64,000 bases of DNA from Paenibacillus oryzisoli (GTDB taxonomy: Bacteria; Bacillota; Bacilli; Paenibacillales; NBRC-103111). Both the position numbers and the translations under genes were made by a program. The stretch covers positions 126,759 through 190,758 of the forward strand of contig NZ_LYPB01000090.1 in NCBI RefSeq assembly GCF_001653565.1, in the 5' to 3' direction. The notes beneath the pieces were generated by a model. The model saw nothing but the letters and a program-made list of their open reading frames with translations, made no database searches and had not been told where the DNA came from. Within the stretch, counting starts at the first letter, position 1; the number at the start of each line of letters is the position of its first letter. Of the stretch, positions 56,794 to 64,000 are shown in pieces.

Positions 56794-58083
56794 ATGGCGA
56801 AATATGTGAAGCAGGGCCAAGTTCAAACTGGATTTACAATGATGGAGGATGCTGTCTACAAGACGGTTAGAGACGTCATTCAGGATGTAGCGGTCAATCA
56901 AGATGCGGCCGTTCGCAAATTGTCGGCGCAATTTGATCAGTGGTCGCCAGAATGTTTTCGCCTTAGCGAGGCACAAATTCAATCGATTATCGCCCGTGTT
57001 CCAGACAGGGTCAAAGAAGATATTCGCTTTGCGCAGCAGCAGGTGCGCCATTTTGCACAGCAACAGCTGGGAACGCTGCGCGATCTGGAGGTTGAGACGC
57101 TGCCCGGCGTCATTCTGGGCCATAAGCACATTCCCGTTAGCAGCGTCGGCTGCTATATCCCGGGCGGTCGCTATCCGATGGTAGCCTCCGCGCACATGAG
57201 CATTTTGACGGCGAAGGTGGCTGGCGTCCAGCGTGTTATCGCCTGTACCCCGCCGATCAAAGGGGAAATCCCAGCGGCAACGGTCTGCGCGATGGCGTAC
57301 GCAGGCGCAGACGAGATCTACGTGCTTGGGGGCATTCAAGCAATGGCAGCGATGGCGCTCGGGACGGAGACGATCGAGCCCGTCGACATGCTGGTTGGCC
57401 CCGGCAATGCCTATGTTGCTGAGGCAAAGCGCCAGCTATTCGGCAAGGTCGGCATCGACCTGTTCGCCGGTCCGACCGAAGTGCTCGTCATCGCCGATCA
57501 CACGGCCGACGCGGAGATGGTGGCTACCGATCTGCTCGGGCAGGCTGAGCACGGGCCGACATCGCCAGCCGTGCTTATCACGACCTCTGAGGCTCTCGCT
57601 CGGGAGACGTTGACTGAAATCGAGAAGCAGCTGCTCAAGCTGTCGACCGCTGACGTTGCCGGCGTGGCTTGGCGAGACTACGGAACAGTAATCGTCGTGG
57701 AAAGCCGGGAGGAAGCTGTTCGAGAAGCGGACCGTCTTGCTTATGAGCACGTGGAGGTGCTGATGGAAGACCCGGATTTTTTCCTGGCGAATATGAAAAA
57801 TTATGGGGCTTTGTTTCTCGGACCTGAAACGAACGTCGCTTACGGCGATAAAGCAATCGGTACGAATCATACATTACCCACCAAAAGCGCTTCCAGGTAC
57901 ACCGGCGGCCTATGGGTAGGAAAATTTTTGAAAACCTGCACCTATCAGCGCTGTACGGAAGAGGCAAGTCATCTGGTCGGCTCATACGTCTCGCGATTAT
58001 GCGAAATTGAAAATTTCTGGGGTCATAAAGAGCAGGCGGATTTACGTGTACGCAGATATAGTGTCCATGGAGAAAAGGTATGA
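56794..58083 (+). CDS. HisD-family zinc-dependent alcohol dehydrogenase (HpsN-like)
   Basis: A 429-residue protein of the histidinol dehydrogenase fold. Zinc ligands are in [11 protein letters not shown] (Gln, His) and [10 protein letters not shown] (Asp), and the catalytic Glu-His pair in [12 protein letters not shown]. The segment [17 protein letters not shown] and [13 protein letters not shown] differs from genuine HisD (GPNHVLPT) and matches the subgroup with sulfopropanediol dehydrogenase HpsN. It is thus probably a two-step NAD-dependent oxidation of a polyol-like or hydroxylated alcohol to an acid, not histidine synthesis; no his genes are nearby. ATG 56794 has GGGAGA upstream. The gene looks more GC-rich than its surroundings and is flanked on both sides by decayed genes. 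The substrate is unknown. Confidence 0.82.
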   Translation: MAKYVKQGQVQTGFTMMEDAVYKTVRDVIQDVAVNQDAAVRKLSAQFDQWSPECFRLSEAQIQSIIARVPDRVKEDIRFAQQQVRHFAQQQLGTLRDLEVETLPGVILGHKHIPVSSVGCYIPGGRYPMVASAHMSILTAKVAGVQRVIACTPPIKGEIPAATVCAMAYAGADEIYVLGGIQAMAAMALGTETIEPVDMLVGPGNAYVAEAKRQLFGKVGIDLFAGPTEVLVIADHTADAEMVATDLLGQAEHGPTSPAVLITTSEALARETLTEIEKQLLKLSTADVAGVAWRDYGTVIVVESREEAVREADRLAYEHVEVLMEDPDFFLANMKNYGALFLGPETNVAYGDKAIGTNHTLPTKSASRYTGGLWVGKFLKTCTYQRCTEEASHLVGSYVSRLCEIENFWGHKEQADLRVRRYSVHGEKV

Positions 58084-58235
58084 GAATTGTTTCCTATGTT
58101 GAGAATGGCGCGCAGAAAGCAGGCATTTCAACGGAAGTAGGCTTGTAGCCGCTTCCTTGCAAGCTGGAAGAAGTCGTGGAGCTTGGGCCAACACAGCTAA
58201 AGAACTTCTACTGCAAGCTGCTGGCCCAGTGCTGA
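58080..58235 (+). pseudogene. Remnant resembling the N-terminus of a fumarylacetoacetate hydrolase-family gene
   Basis: ATG 58080 overlaps the previous stop (ATGA) and reads [20 protein letters not shown], typical of the N-terminus of FAH-family hydrolases. A TAG at 58146 interrupts it, and the same frame continues for 28 codons (LEEVVELGPTQLKNFYCKLL) before TGA at 58233. No C-terminal catalytic domain follows. The family call rests on a short N-terminus only. Confidence 0.45.
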
Positions 58236-58527
58236 ATGATCGTGGATTAGTTTCACCTCAGTTTGTAGCTCGGAATTGGGCTGTCCTTGCCCATGCCCCG
58301 ACGGATAAGCACCCTTGGTTAATGGCTTGCTTGTACATTCAAGCAGGCCAAGCAGCATGCTATACAACCGTTTTGAAGCTTCCCAGTTGGCGTTATCACC
58401 TTTCAGGCTGATCAGATGCCAAAGCGATTCTAAATGATCCCAAAGGTCTCGTCGGGTATTTTTAAACGGAAGATCTGCATGTTAATGGTTCATGTGTAAT
58501 TAAGGATACTTAAATGGGGGGCTTTGT
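58236..58527. other. Non-coding or decayed spacer
   Basis: About 290 bases between the FAH-like remnant and the esterase gene. An open frame to 58411 (including WAVLAHAPTDKHPWLMA) shows no recognisable family, no ribosome site and mixed codon use, so it is probably further debris. A GGGGGG ribosome site at 58515-58520 serves the next gene. Confidence 0.4.
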
Positions 58528-59493
58528 TTGGACTATTTGACAACCGCATCAAAGGAGTTATTTAGCTATCATCCAGAACTAACCAAAAGGGATGATTTTG
58601 ATCATTTTTGGCATACGACAATTCGTGAAGCACATCAAAACCCATTACAGGCGAGTCGTACACGAATTGACTATCCTATCCATCATGTTGCTGTATATGA
58701 AATTAAATATTCTGGCATGGATAGCACACCGATATATGGATGGATGATTGTTCCTACGTTCTTGCAGAAAGATCGGTATCCTTGTCTCATTCACTATCAT
58801 GGGTTCAGCGGCAGCCGTGGTGAGCCATCGAGCTATATGAAATGGGTCATGATGGGTTTTGTAGTGATAGCTGTTGATTGTCGCGATCAAGGCGGGCGTA
58901 CAGGGAATCATGCAGCATATTCAAGCGGGTTTTCGTTAAATGTGGCCAGTAAAGGAATTCATAACAAATATGAATATTATTATCGATATGTTTACATGGA
59001 TTGCCTGAAGGCAATCGACTTCGCTTGCATGCAACCAGAGGTTGATGACTCCCGCATCGTAGTTGAAGGCGGAAGCCAGGGTGGTGGTTTGGCAATGGCG
59101 GTTGCAGCACTTGACCACCGACCTGAGTTAGCTCTAGTTGACGTCCCTAGTAATAGCAATTTAACAGAGCGTGTAGGTGGGATGTACGGTGCGTTTGCTA
59201 GTGTAGCTGAATATGTGAAGAAGCATCCTGACCAACTTCATCTCGTTATTGAGAACTTAAGTTATTTTGACACGATGAATATGGCGGATAAGATTAGATG
59301 CCGTGTGCTGGCATCGGTAGCTTTGAAAGATGAGACATGTCCACCACTCATGTATTTTGCTACATATAACCGAATTACCAGTGACAAAGATATTGTCATT
59401 TATCCATTTAACGGGCATGAGGGTGGAGGGGATATCCAGACAGAGAAAAAGCTAGCGTATGTGAGACAATTCTTTCCTTTATGGTTGGATTGA
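58528..59493 (+). CDS. Acetylxylan esterase / cephalosporin-C deacetylase family alpha/beta hydrolase
   Basis: A 321-residue alpha/beta hydrolase of the AXE1 (CE7) family. The nucleophile is Ser183 in VEGGSQGGGLA. The acid is Asp in LKDETCPP and the His is in FNGHEGGG. The family-typical RDQGG stretch (residues 119-123) and HYHGFSG oxyanion region are present. The length of about 320 is normal and no signal peptide is visible, as usual for CE7 enzymes that deacetylate imported xylo-oligosaccharides. TTG 58528 is chosen from GGGGGG at 58515-58520 with seven bases of spacing. It stands alone among decayed genes, so its link to the glycan loci is only by function. Confidence 0.93.
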   Translation: MDYLTTASKELFSYHPELTKRDDFDHFWHTTIREAHQNPLQASRTRIDYPIHHVAVYEIKYSGMDSTPIYGWMIVPTFLQKDRYPCLIHYHGFSGSRGEPSSYMKWVMMGFVVIAVDCRDQGGRTGNHAAYSSGFSLNVASKGIHNKYEYYYRYVYMDCLKAIDFACMQPEVDDSRIVVEGGSQGGGLAMAVAALDHRPELALVDVPSNSNLTERVGGMYGAFASVAEYVKKHPDQLHLVIENLSYFDTMNMADKIRCRVLASVALKDETCPPLMYFATYNRITSDKDIVIYPFNGHEGGGDIQTEKKLAYVRQFFPLWLD

Positions 59494-59500
59494 TTAATTA

Positions 59501-60002
59501 GTCGTACTTACTTTCGATGATGCGTTGATTGCCTTGGTTTTGAAATATACCAGTACCTACATCCTTCTGCTATCGGGCTAATGTTACAAGTGAGGAAAGC
59601 CCAAGCGTCTTAAATGAGATGGGATTTCAGTGGGCTAGGAGAGAAGGAGAATTCGTATATGATCCTTCCGTACATCATCACCTCCGTATTCTATCTTTTG
59701 AAGCGCCGTTAAAAAAGGATATTAATGAGTTTGCAAAAATGGTGAATCAAGCCAAAGAAGGAAAAATCACCGTTCTTTATTTTCATGGAATCCCTGATCT
59801 TGCTCATCCATGGGTTTCCATGGAGCGGGAAGCATTTGAAGCCTATATGGAATATTTGTTAGAAAATAATTTTAAGGTTATTGCTATGAGAGAACTTTCT
59901 AATTATATGGATCCATTGAAATTACAGGTGAAAATTCGTTTAGGAGTAAAGCGTAATGTCAGAATGGATATTAGTTATGACAAGTTTGTTATGGGCGGGT
60001 AA
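59501..60002 (+). pseudogene. Remnant of a polysaccharide deacetylase gene
   Basis: A first frame reads VVLTFDDALIAL (from 59501), containing the TFDD motif of the NodB-type deacetylase domain, and stops at about 59580. A second frame resumes with SEESPSVLNEMGFQWARREG, then LYFHGIPDLAHPWVSMEREA and NNFKVIAMRELSNYMDP, the C-terminal part of this family, and ends at 60002. The middle of the domain is missing, so the enzyme cannot be active. The start of the EamA transporter gene lies inside its last 47 bases. Confidence 0.72.
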
Positions 60003-60837
60003 TTTTGTTGCAGGGAAATTTACAGCTGGTCATGCACCCGTCATAATACTGGCTGAGTTACGATACGGAATCGCTGTTGTAGTTATGATCCCTTACATTT
60101 GGATAATGGAACGACGATTATTGCCCGTTCGTCAAGCTGTGCCTGCCTTAATCGGCATGGGATTAACAGGTGTCGCACTTTTTACTGTATTCATGTTTTG
60201 GGCGTTGGAGCGTACCTCAGCTACCAATATTGGTTTATTATCGACACTTAATCCCATTGCTATTGCTTGCATATCTTATATGTTGCTTGGAGAAAAATTG
60301 ACCATGCGACAAGCTGTAGGTATGGTTGTCTCAATAGGTGGTGTGTTGTTGGTTATTACACACGGAGAGTGGGATCGATTTCTAGGACTACAATTTAATA
60401 AAGGTGATTTATTAATGCTTGCTGCGGTGGCGGTCTGGGGATTATATACGGTCATTGCTAGAAATGCGATGAAGTATATGACACCAATCGCTAGTGCGTT
60501 GTGGTCGGGTATATTTGGATTCTTACTATTACTTCCGTTTACAGGGAAGAGCATTACATTTATTGAAGTGTCGCCTGCTTTTTGGGGTGCCATTCTTTAC
60601 ATCGGTATAGGCGCAACAGCGTTAGCCATGGTGCTATGGAATATTGGCGTTCATCGTGTCGGGGGTACGCGAGCTGGAATTTTTCTAAACTTAAATCCGA
60701 TTTTTACAGCTATCTTAGCTTATCTGTTTTTAGGAGAAAGCATGAACGGAGCACAATGGATAGGCACTCTAGTTGTGATTGGCGGAATGCTGATATTTAG
60801 TAGAAACCAAGTAAGAAAATTAGTCAAGGAGAGGTAA
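59956..60837 (+). CDS. EamA/DMT-family transporter
   Basis: A 293-residue membrane protein with about ten hydrophobic helices in two repeats of the EamA (drug/metabolite transporter) family. Typical segments are SLLWAGNFVAGKF near the start, LSTLNPIAIACISYMLLGEKL in repeat one (shown as STLNPIAIA and LLGEKLT), GLYTVIARNAMKYM at the start of repeat two, and LNLNPIFTAILAYLFLGESM near the end. ATG 59956 follows AGGAG at about ten bases and overlaps the remains of the deacetylase gene. Such carriers export amino acids or other metabolites. The substrate is unknown, and there is no functional partner next to it. Confidence 0.93.
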   Translation: MSEWILVMTSLLWAGNFVAGKFTAGHAPVIILAELRYGIAVVVMIPYIWIMERRLLPVRQAVPALIGMGLTGVALFTVFMFWALERTSATNIGLLSTLNPIAIACISYMLLGEKLTMRQAVGMVVSIGGVLLVITHGEWDRFLGLQFNKGDLLMLAAVAVWGLYTVIARNAMKYMTPIASALWSGIFGFLLLLPFTGKSITFIEVSPAFWGAILYIGIGATALAMVLWNIGVHRVGGTRAGIFLNLNPIFTAILAYLFLGESMNGAQWIGTLVVIGGMLIFSRNQVRKLVKER

Positions 60838-61115
60838 CTTCTATGCAAGTCAAATGAACTATATCATTTTGCAAATATGGTCACTTCGTCAAGTAAACCA
60901 TGTTCAGATAAGCATCTTAAGCGGCATGTTGGATATCCTACTGGGCTTATTCCGGCAGCACGAGGTGGTTCTACGCTTGAAAGCTGGAATCAGCAGTAGA
61001 GCGGAGAATTGTACAAGTGAAGGCTAGCTAACCAGGGTTTTATGGTCTTGGTTGCCCTTTAGCTTCTTTATGATATGGTCAGTATAACCGATTTTATAGG
61101 TGGGAAAGCACGAAA
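60838..61115. other. Spacer upstream of LacI regulator, possible gene debris
   Basis: About 280 bases. A frame with MLDILLGLFRQHEVVLRLKA (about 60928-61020) has no start context and no family I can name. It may be a remnant of another lost gene. GGTGGGAAAG near 61100 is the ribosome site for the regulator. Confidence 0.35.
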
Positions 61116-62141
61116 ATGGCGACAATTAAAGACATTGCTGAACGAGCGAAAGTATCCGTAGCAACAGTATCATATGTTTTGAACGATACGCGTTATGTAT
61201 CTGCCGAGAAAAGAAAAAGAGTACTTGATGCCATTAAGGAACTTAAATATGTACCTAATGCGGTCGCTAGGGGATTGCGTATACGGGAAAGCAAGACAAT
61301 CTGCCTTGTGCTTTCCGATATCACCAATCCGTTCTATCCAGATTTAGCTAGGGCGTGTGAGGAGATAGCACGCAGTAAAGGATTTATTCTTAATATGACC
61401 AATACCAATGATCAACCGGGCGCACTGGAGGAAGCAGCCAGGCAACTTCGTGAGGGAAGAGCGGATGGAATGATAGTAACAACCGCGCTGGAATTCGATC
61501 GTGAAGTGTTGCAGTCTCTGGCAAGCCAGGGTTATCCGATCGTAATGGCTCACCGTAAGCTGGACGAACTCCCCATAGATTCAATCGTATCCGATAACGA
61601 GGGAGGCGGATATTTGGCAACTATGCATCTAATCGGATTAGGACATAAGCGAATTGCCTTCGTTACTGGGGTAAATGGTTCTTCTGTCAATATCTCACGC
61701 ATGGTGGGATACCGGCGAGCGATGGCGGAAGCAAACTTAGGTGTGTTGCAGGAGTGGATAGTCTCTGGGGAAGCAAAATACAAACCGAGCTACGATGCAG
61801 CGGGAGCATTATTGCGATTGCCAGAGAAAGTTCGTCCTACGGCCATTATCAACCTAAGCGATTTGGGTGCACTCAGTGCACTTGACGCTGTTTTGGACGC
61901 CAACTTGCGAGTCCCAGAGGATGTTGCGGTTATGGGATTTGATGACTTATTCTTTGCTTCCACCCGCAATGTTCAACTTTCCACCATTCGTATACCGAGG
62001 TACGAGCTTGGCAAGCAAGCAGTGGAGCGCCTATTCGAGCGAATGAATAAAAGCTCCGGACTCGGTAAGATGGATACAGTGCTTCCAGTTGAATTGGTAG
62101 TACGTAAAACGTGCGGTGCTTACCTAAAGTCTTCAAACTGA
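61116..62141 (+). CDS. LacI-family transcription regulator (probable regulator of iol genes)
   Basis: A 341-residue LacI/GalR repressor. The N-terminal helix-turn-helix is ATIKDIAERAKVSVATVSYV with hinge YVPNAVARGLR. The ligand domain begins ICLVLSDITNPFYPDLA and includes IDSIVSDNEGGGYLA, GLGHKRIAFVTG and DVAVMGFDDLFFASTRNVQL. The strand-specific pocket suggests a sugar or inositol-type effector. It lies just upstream of iolC, with a perfect palindrome (62224-62241) in the gap, so it most likely represses the iol genes and perhaps itself. Inositol genes in Bacillus are usually controlled by a DeoR-type IolR, so LacI-type control here is a departure from that model. Confidence 0.92.
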   Translation: MATIKDIAERAKVSVATVSYVLNDTRYVSAEKRKRVLDAIKELKYVPNAVARGLRIRESKTICLVLSDITNPFYPDLARACEEIARSKGFILNMTNTNDQPGALEEAARQLREGRADGMIVTTALEFDREVLQSLASQGYPIVMAHRKLDELPIDSIVSDNEGGGYLATMHLIGLGHKRIAFVTGVNGSSVNISRMVGYRRAMAEANLGVLQEWIVSGEAKYKPSYDAAGALLRLPEKVRPTAIINLSDLGALSALDAVLDANLRVPEDVAVMGFDDLFFASTRNVQLSTIRIPRYELGKQAVERLFERMNKSSGLGKMDTVLPVELVVRKTCGAYLKSSN

Positions 62142-62198
62142 TAAATTGTCGATTACAGGATTTCGTCATGGAGAAAGCCCTTAAACTAAAGTATAGAC

Positions 62199-62214
62199 AT
62201 AGAATAAATTCTAT
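62199..62214. repeat. Inverted repeat beside the iol operator
   Basis: ATAGAAT and ATTCTAT form seven-base perfect arms around AA. It lies nine bases upstream of the palindromic operator candidate and could be part of a promoter or a second protein-binding site. Confidence 0.4.
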
Positions 62215-62223
62215 ATTAACTTT

Positions 62224-62241
62224 CATCTAATCGATTAGATG
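62224..62241. promoter_or_regulatory. Perfect 18-bp palindrome, candidate LacI-family operator (O1)
   Basis: CATCTAATCGATTAGATG reads the same on both strands, with a central CG typical of LacI/GalR operators. It lies 82 bases after the regulator stop and about 120 bases before iolC, the expected place for repression of the iol genes. Confidence 0.72.
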
Positions 62242-62328
62242 ATGATTTAGGGGGATTGCGAAAGCTCCAAGTTGAAGCTCTCTTCGTTCAATTATGTTGA
62301 TAAGAAAAAATAAACTAATGCTCATCGC

Positions 62329-62346
62329 CATCTAATCGTTTAGACA
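62329..62346. promoter_or_regulatory. Second, imperfect operator copy (O2)
   Basis: CATCTAATCGTTTAGACA matches the palindrome at 62224 in 15 of 18 positions, with the CTAATCG half-site intact. The two centres are 105 bases apart, that is ten helical turns, which suits DNA looping. It ends 18 bases before the iolC start codon. Confidence 0.65.
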
Positions 62347-62364
62347 ATACTGGAGGGGTTTCGT

Positions 62365-63366
62365 TTGACTACCGTTCTACCATTTCATTCCGACCGACCA
62401 ATAGATTTAATTGGAGTTGGCAGGCTTTGCATCGATTTAAATGCAAATGAAATCTATAGACCGATGGAGGATACGCTAAGTTTCACTAAGTACGTAGGGG
62501 GATCACCTGCAAATATTACTATAGCGGCTGCAAGGCTGGGACTTAAAACGGGATTTATCGGACGGGTTTCAGATGATCAGTTCGGCAGGTTCATCATCCG
62601 GTATCTAAAGAAGGAACAAATTGACACTTCATCTGTTATTACTGACCGGTCAGGGAGTGTGACAGGGCTTGCCTTCACAGAAATCAAATCGTCTACCGAG
62701 TGCAGCATTCTCATGTACCGTGACAATGCAGCTGATTTGAAATTGGAGCCGGATGATGTACGTGAGGCGTATATTTCCAATTCAAAAGCGGTCTTGATTT
62801 CGGGTACGGCACTGGCTAAAAGCCCTTCGCGTGAGGCAGTCTTTAAGGTGTTGGAGCTTGCTCGCAAGCATGGAACGGTGGTATTCTTCGATATCGATTA
62901 CAGGCCCTACTCTTGGGCATCGAAATCGGAGGTTTATACTTACTGTCGGTTGGTTGCCATGCAAAGCGATGTCATCTTGGGGGGGCGTGAGGAGCTTGAC
63001 CTCATAGAACCAAACCTGTCGGAAAGCCAAGATAGGGATGACATCGAAACAGCGAAGCGCTGGTTCACCCACGGAGCGAAACTCGTTGTTGTAAAGCACG
63101 GTTCAGAGGGATCGATCGCCTTTACTCCTGGAGGGGAAACGGTTCGAGCAGGGGTGTTTCCGGCGAAGGTGGTCAAAACCTTCGGTGCGGGGGACTCTTT
63201 TGCAGGTGCCCTCATCTATGGTCTGATGCAAGGCTTCTCACTTTCGAGTTGTTTAGAGCTTGGAAGCGCGTCCGCATCGATTGTTGTCTCCAGCCACAGC
63301 TGTTCAGACGCGATGCCTGTATTACAAGAAGTTCAATATGTCATTGCTCAACATATAAATCGTTAA
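62365..63366 (+). CDS. iolC: 5-dehydro-2-deoxygluconokinase (PfkB family)
   Basis: A 333-residue PfkB-family kinase resembling IolC, which phosphorylates 5-dehydro-2-deoxygluconate in myo-inositol catabolism. Motifs are DLIGVGRLCIDLN, the PfkB signature KYVGGSPANITIAAARLG, GRVSDDQFGRF, and the anion hole with catalytic Asp in KTFGAGDSFAGAL. The start is TTG 62365, preceded by TGGAGGGG at 62351-62358. Operator candidates immediately upstream imply control by the adjacent LacI-type protein. The next genes are an iolJ remnant and iolA, a common iol gene order, so the assignment to IolC rather than another PfkB kinase is well supported. Confidence 0.88.
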   Translation: MTTVLPFHSDRPIDLIGVGRLCIDLNANEIYRPMEDTLSFTKYVGGSPANITIAAARLGLKTGFIGRVSDDQFGRFIIRYLKKEQIDTSSVITDRSGSVTGLAFTEIKSSTECSILMYRDNAADLKLEPDDVREAYISNSKAVLISGTALAKSPSREAVFKVLELARKHGTVVFFDIDYRPYSWASKSEVYTYCRLVAMQSDVILGGREELDLIEPNLSESQDRDDIETAKRWFTHGAKLVVVKHGSEGSIAFTPGGETVRAGVFPAKVVKTFGAGDSFAGALIYGLMQGFSLSSCLELGSASASIVVSSHSCSDAMPVLQEVQYVIAQHINR

Positions 63367-63384
63367 CGAAAGGAATCGGTTGCC

Positions 63385-63739
63385 TTGTTAGTTGGATTGA
63401 ACTCAGTAACCTCTGCGGCTGCGGGTAAGGATTATACGATTCCCGCCTTTAATGTTTTTGGTTATGGAACGTATTCAGTCTAAAGTTGATATTCCTCTGG
63501 TTATCCACGGCGCGACGGGTGTGCCAGATGAGCAACTGAAACGACTGATAAAGTACCGTGTAGGTAAAATCAACATAGGCACAGCCTTGCGCATGTCGTT
63601 TGGTCGTACCTTGAGAGAAACGATCAATGCGTCGCCATCCGAATTCGATCGAATCAAATGGTTTGCCGAATCTATGATAGCCGTACAGGAAGCAGCAAGC
63701 AGGAAACTGCAACTATTAGGATGTAAGGAGAGAGTCTAA
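63385..63739 (+). pseudogene. iolJ: iolJ-like class II aldolase gene with internal deletion
   Basis: A TTG at 63385 behind AAAGGAATCGG starts MLVGLNSVTSAAAGKDYTIP and AFNVFGYG, the N-terminus of class II aldolases, but stops at 63481. A second frame resumes at about 63455 with VDIPLVIHGATGVPDEQLKR, VGKINIGTALRM and EAASRKLQLLG, the C-terminal part with the HGATG phosphate-site motif. Roughly 150-180 residues of the barrel core, including metal-binding histidines, are missing and the frames do not match. The enzyme (2-deoxy-5-keto-gluconate 6-phosphate aldolase) cannot be functional from this copy. Confidence 0.82.
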
Positions 63740-63743
63740 TCTT

Positions 63744-64000
63744 ATGAACAATCAAGTGCTATCTAATTATATTGGCGGTCGGTGGGTGTCTTCTGAAAGC
63801 GGGGTTATAGAGGACGTTCCGAACCCGGCTACAGGAGAGAGAATAGCTATAGTTCCGTTGTCATCCGCTAAGGATGTACAGCATGCTGTGGCGGTAGCCG
63901 GCGAAGCATTTAAAGAGTGGAGTACAGTAGCTGTCCCGAAGCGGGCAAGGATCATGTTCCGATTTCAACAACTTCTTGTTGATCATTGGGAGGAACTCGC
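63744..64000 (+). CDS. iolA: Methylmalonate-semialdehyde dehydrogenase (3' end outside window)
   Basis: The first 85 codons of a CoA-acylating aldehyde dehydrogenase of the MmsA/IolA type, which converts malonate semialdehyde to acetyl-CoA at the end of inositol catabolism. The N-terminus NYIGGRWVSSESG, DVPNPATGERIAIVPLSS and AFKEWSTVAVPKRARIMFRF (cited in parts) is typical of the group. ATG 63744 has AAGGAGAGAG upstream. The gene runs off the right edge, so catalytic cysteine and glutamate are not visible. It directly follows the damaged iolJ. Confidence 0.85.
   Translation, partial: MNNQVLSNYIGGRWVSSESGVIEDVPNPATGERIAIVPLSSAKDVQHAVAVAGEAFKEWSTVAVPKRARIMFRFQQLLVDHWEEL

Noticed and set aside
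56674-57339. Minus-strand open frame of 221 codons
   Set aside because: It is antisense to the HisD-family gene in a GC-rich stretch, has no recognisable motif and is explained by the third-position bias of the real gene.
56794-58083. Assignment as histidinol dehydrogenase of histidine biosynthesis
   Set aside because: The substrate-site motif is of the HpsN subgroup and no other his gene is present.
58157-58411. Open frame of 84 codons as a small gene
   Set aside because: It has no ribosome site and no family resemblance, and lies in a decayed stretch after the FAH-like remnant.

Overview
This 64-kb window looks like part of a Paenibacillus-type chromosome (Bacillota). The reasons are strong AGGAGG ribosome-binding sites with some TTG and GTG starts, two LplB/YtcP-type sugar importers with long lipoprotein binding proteins and no ATPase of their own, AraC-type regulators (a response regulator and a membrane sensor), and many intracellular glycoside hydrolases. 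No rRNA, tRNA, CRISPR array or intact insertion sequence was seen. Every supported gene is on the + strand.

Region A (1-9.6 kb) is a candidate biosynthesis and export cluster. It holds a nucleotide-sugar dehydrogenase (cut by the window edge), a free-standing acyl carrier protein, an ATP-grasp ligase, two radical SAM proteins with SPASM-like C-terminal cysteines, a Gfo/Idh/MocA dehydrogenase, a three-gene ABC-2 exporter and a glucose-1-phosphate cytidylyltransferase-like enzyme. A second carrier protein and a BtrH-family acyltransferase lie 9 kb further on (18.5-19.8 kb), behind an orphan AraC-type response regulator. Together these match the logic of butirosin side-chain chemistry: an ATP-grasp enzyme loads an amino acid on a carrier protein and BtrH transfers it to an amine. 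The product is unknown. This is the most interesting system in the window.

Region B (9.6-31.3 kb, interrupted by the regulator/ACP/BtrH genes) is a glycan-use locus: an LplB/YtcP/lipoprotein importer, then enzymes assigned to GH106, GH140, SGNH esterase, GH42, GH95, GH78 and a GH127-like family. None has a signal peptide, so imported oligosaccharides are probably dismantled in the cytoplasm. The mix resembles enzymes for pectic rhamnogalacturonan II, including an apiosidase family member.

Region C (31.4-41.7 kb) is a tightly packed catabolic operon: racemase-like protein, RuBisCO-like protein, DUF1537 four-carbon acid sugar kinase, Gfo/Idh/MocA dehydrogenase, two tandem class III CoA-transferases, a MaoC hydratase, a solute-binding-like protein without a signal peptide, an amidohydrolase-type lactonase and an AT-rich protein with a faint BtrH-like pattern. 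The first four fit D-apiose/apionate degradation, matching the GH140 enzyme upstream. A strong terminator closes it.

Region D (42-56.4 kb) is a second glycan locus: membrane AraC sensor, 2-hydroxyacid dehydrogenase, sugar-phosphate-isomerase-like TIM barrel, lipoprotein, two permeases, a giant secreted heparinase II/III-type multidomain protein and a smaller paralogue of its C-terminal domains.

Region E (56.4-64 kb) mixes intact genes (HisD/HpsN-like dehydrogenase, acetylxylan-esterase-like hydrolase, EamA transporter, LacI regulator, iolC, start of iolA) with at least four decayed genes: an aldo/keto reductase, a fumarylacetoacetase-like gene, a polysaccharide deacetylase and iolJ. The iol genes have a perfect 18-bp palindromic operator candidate upstream.
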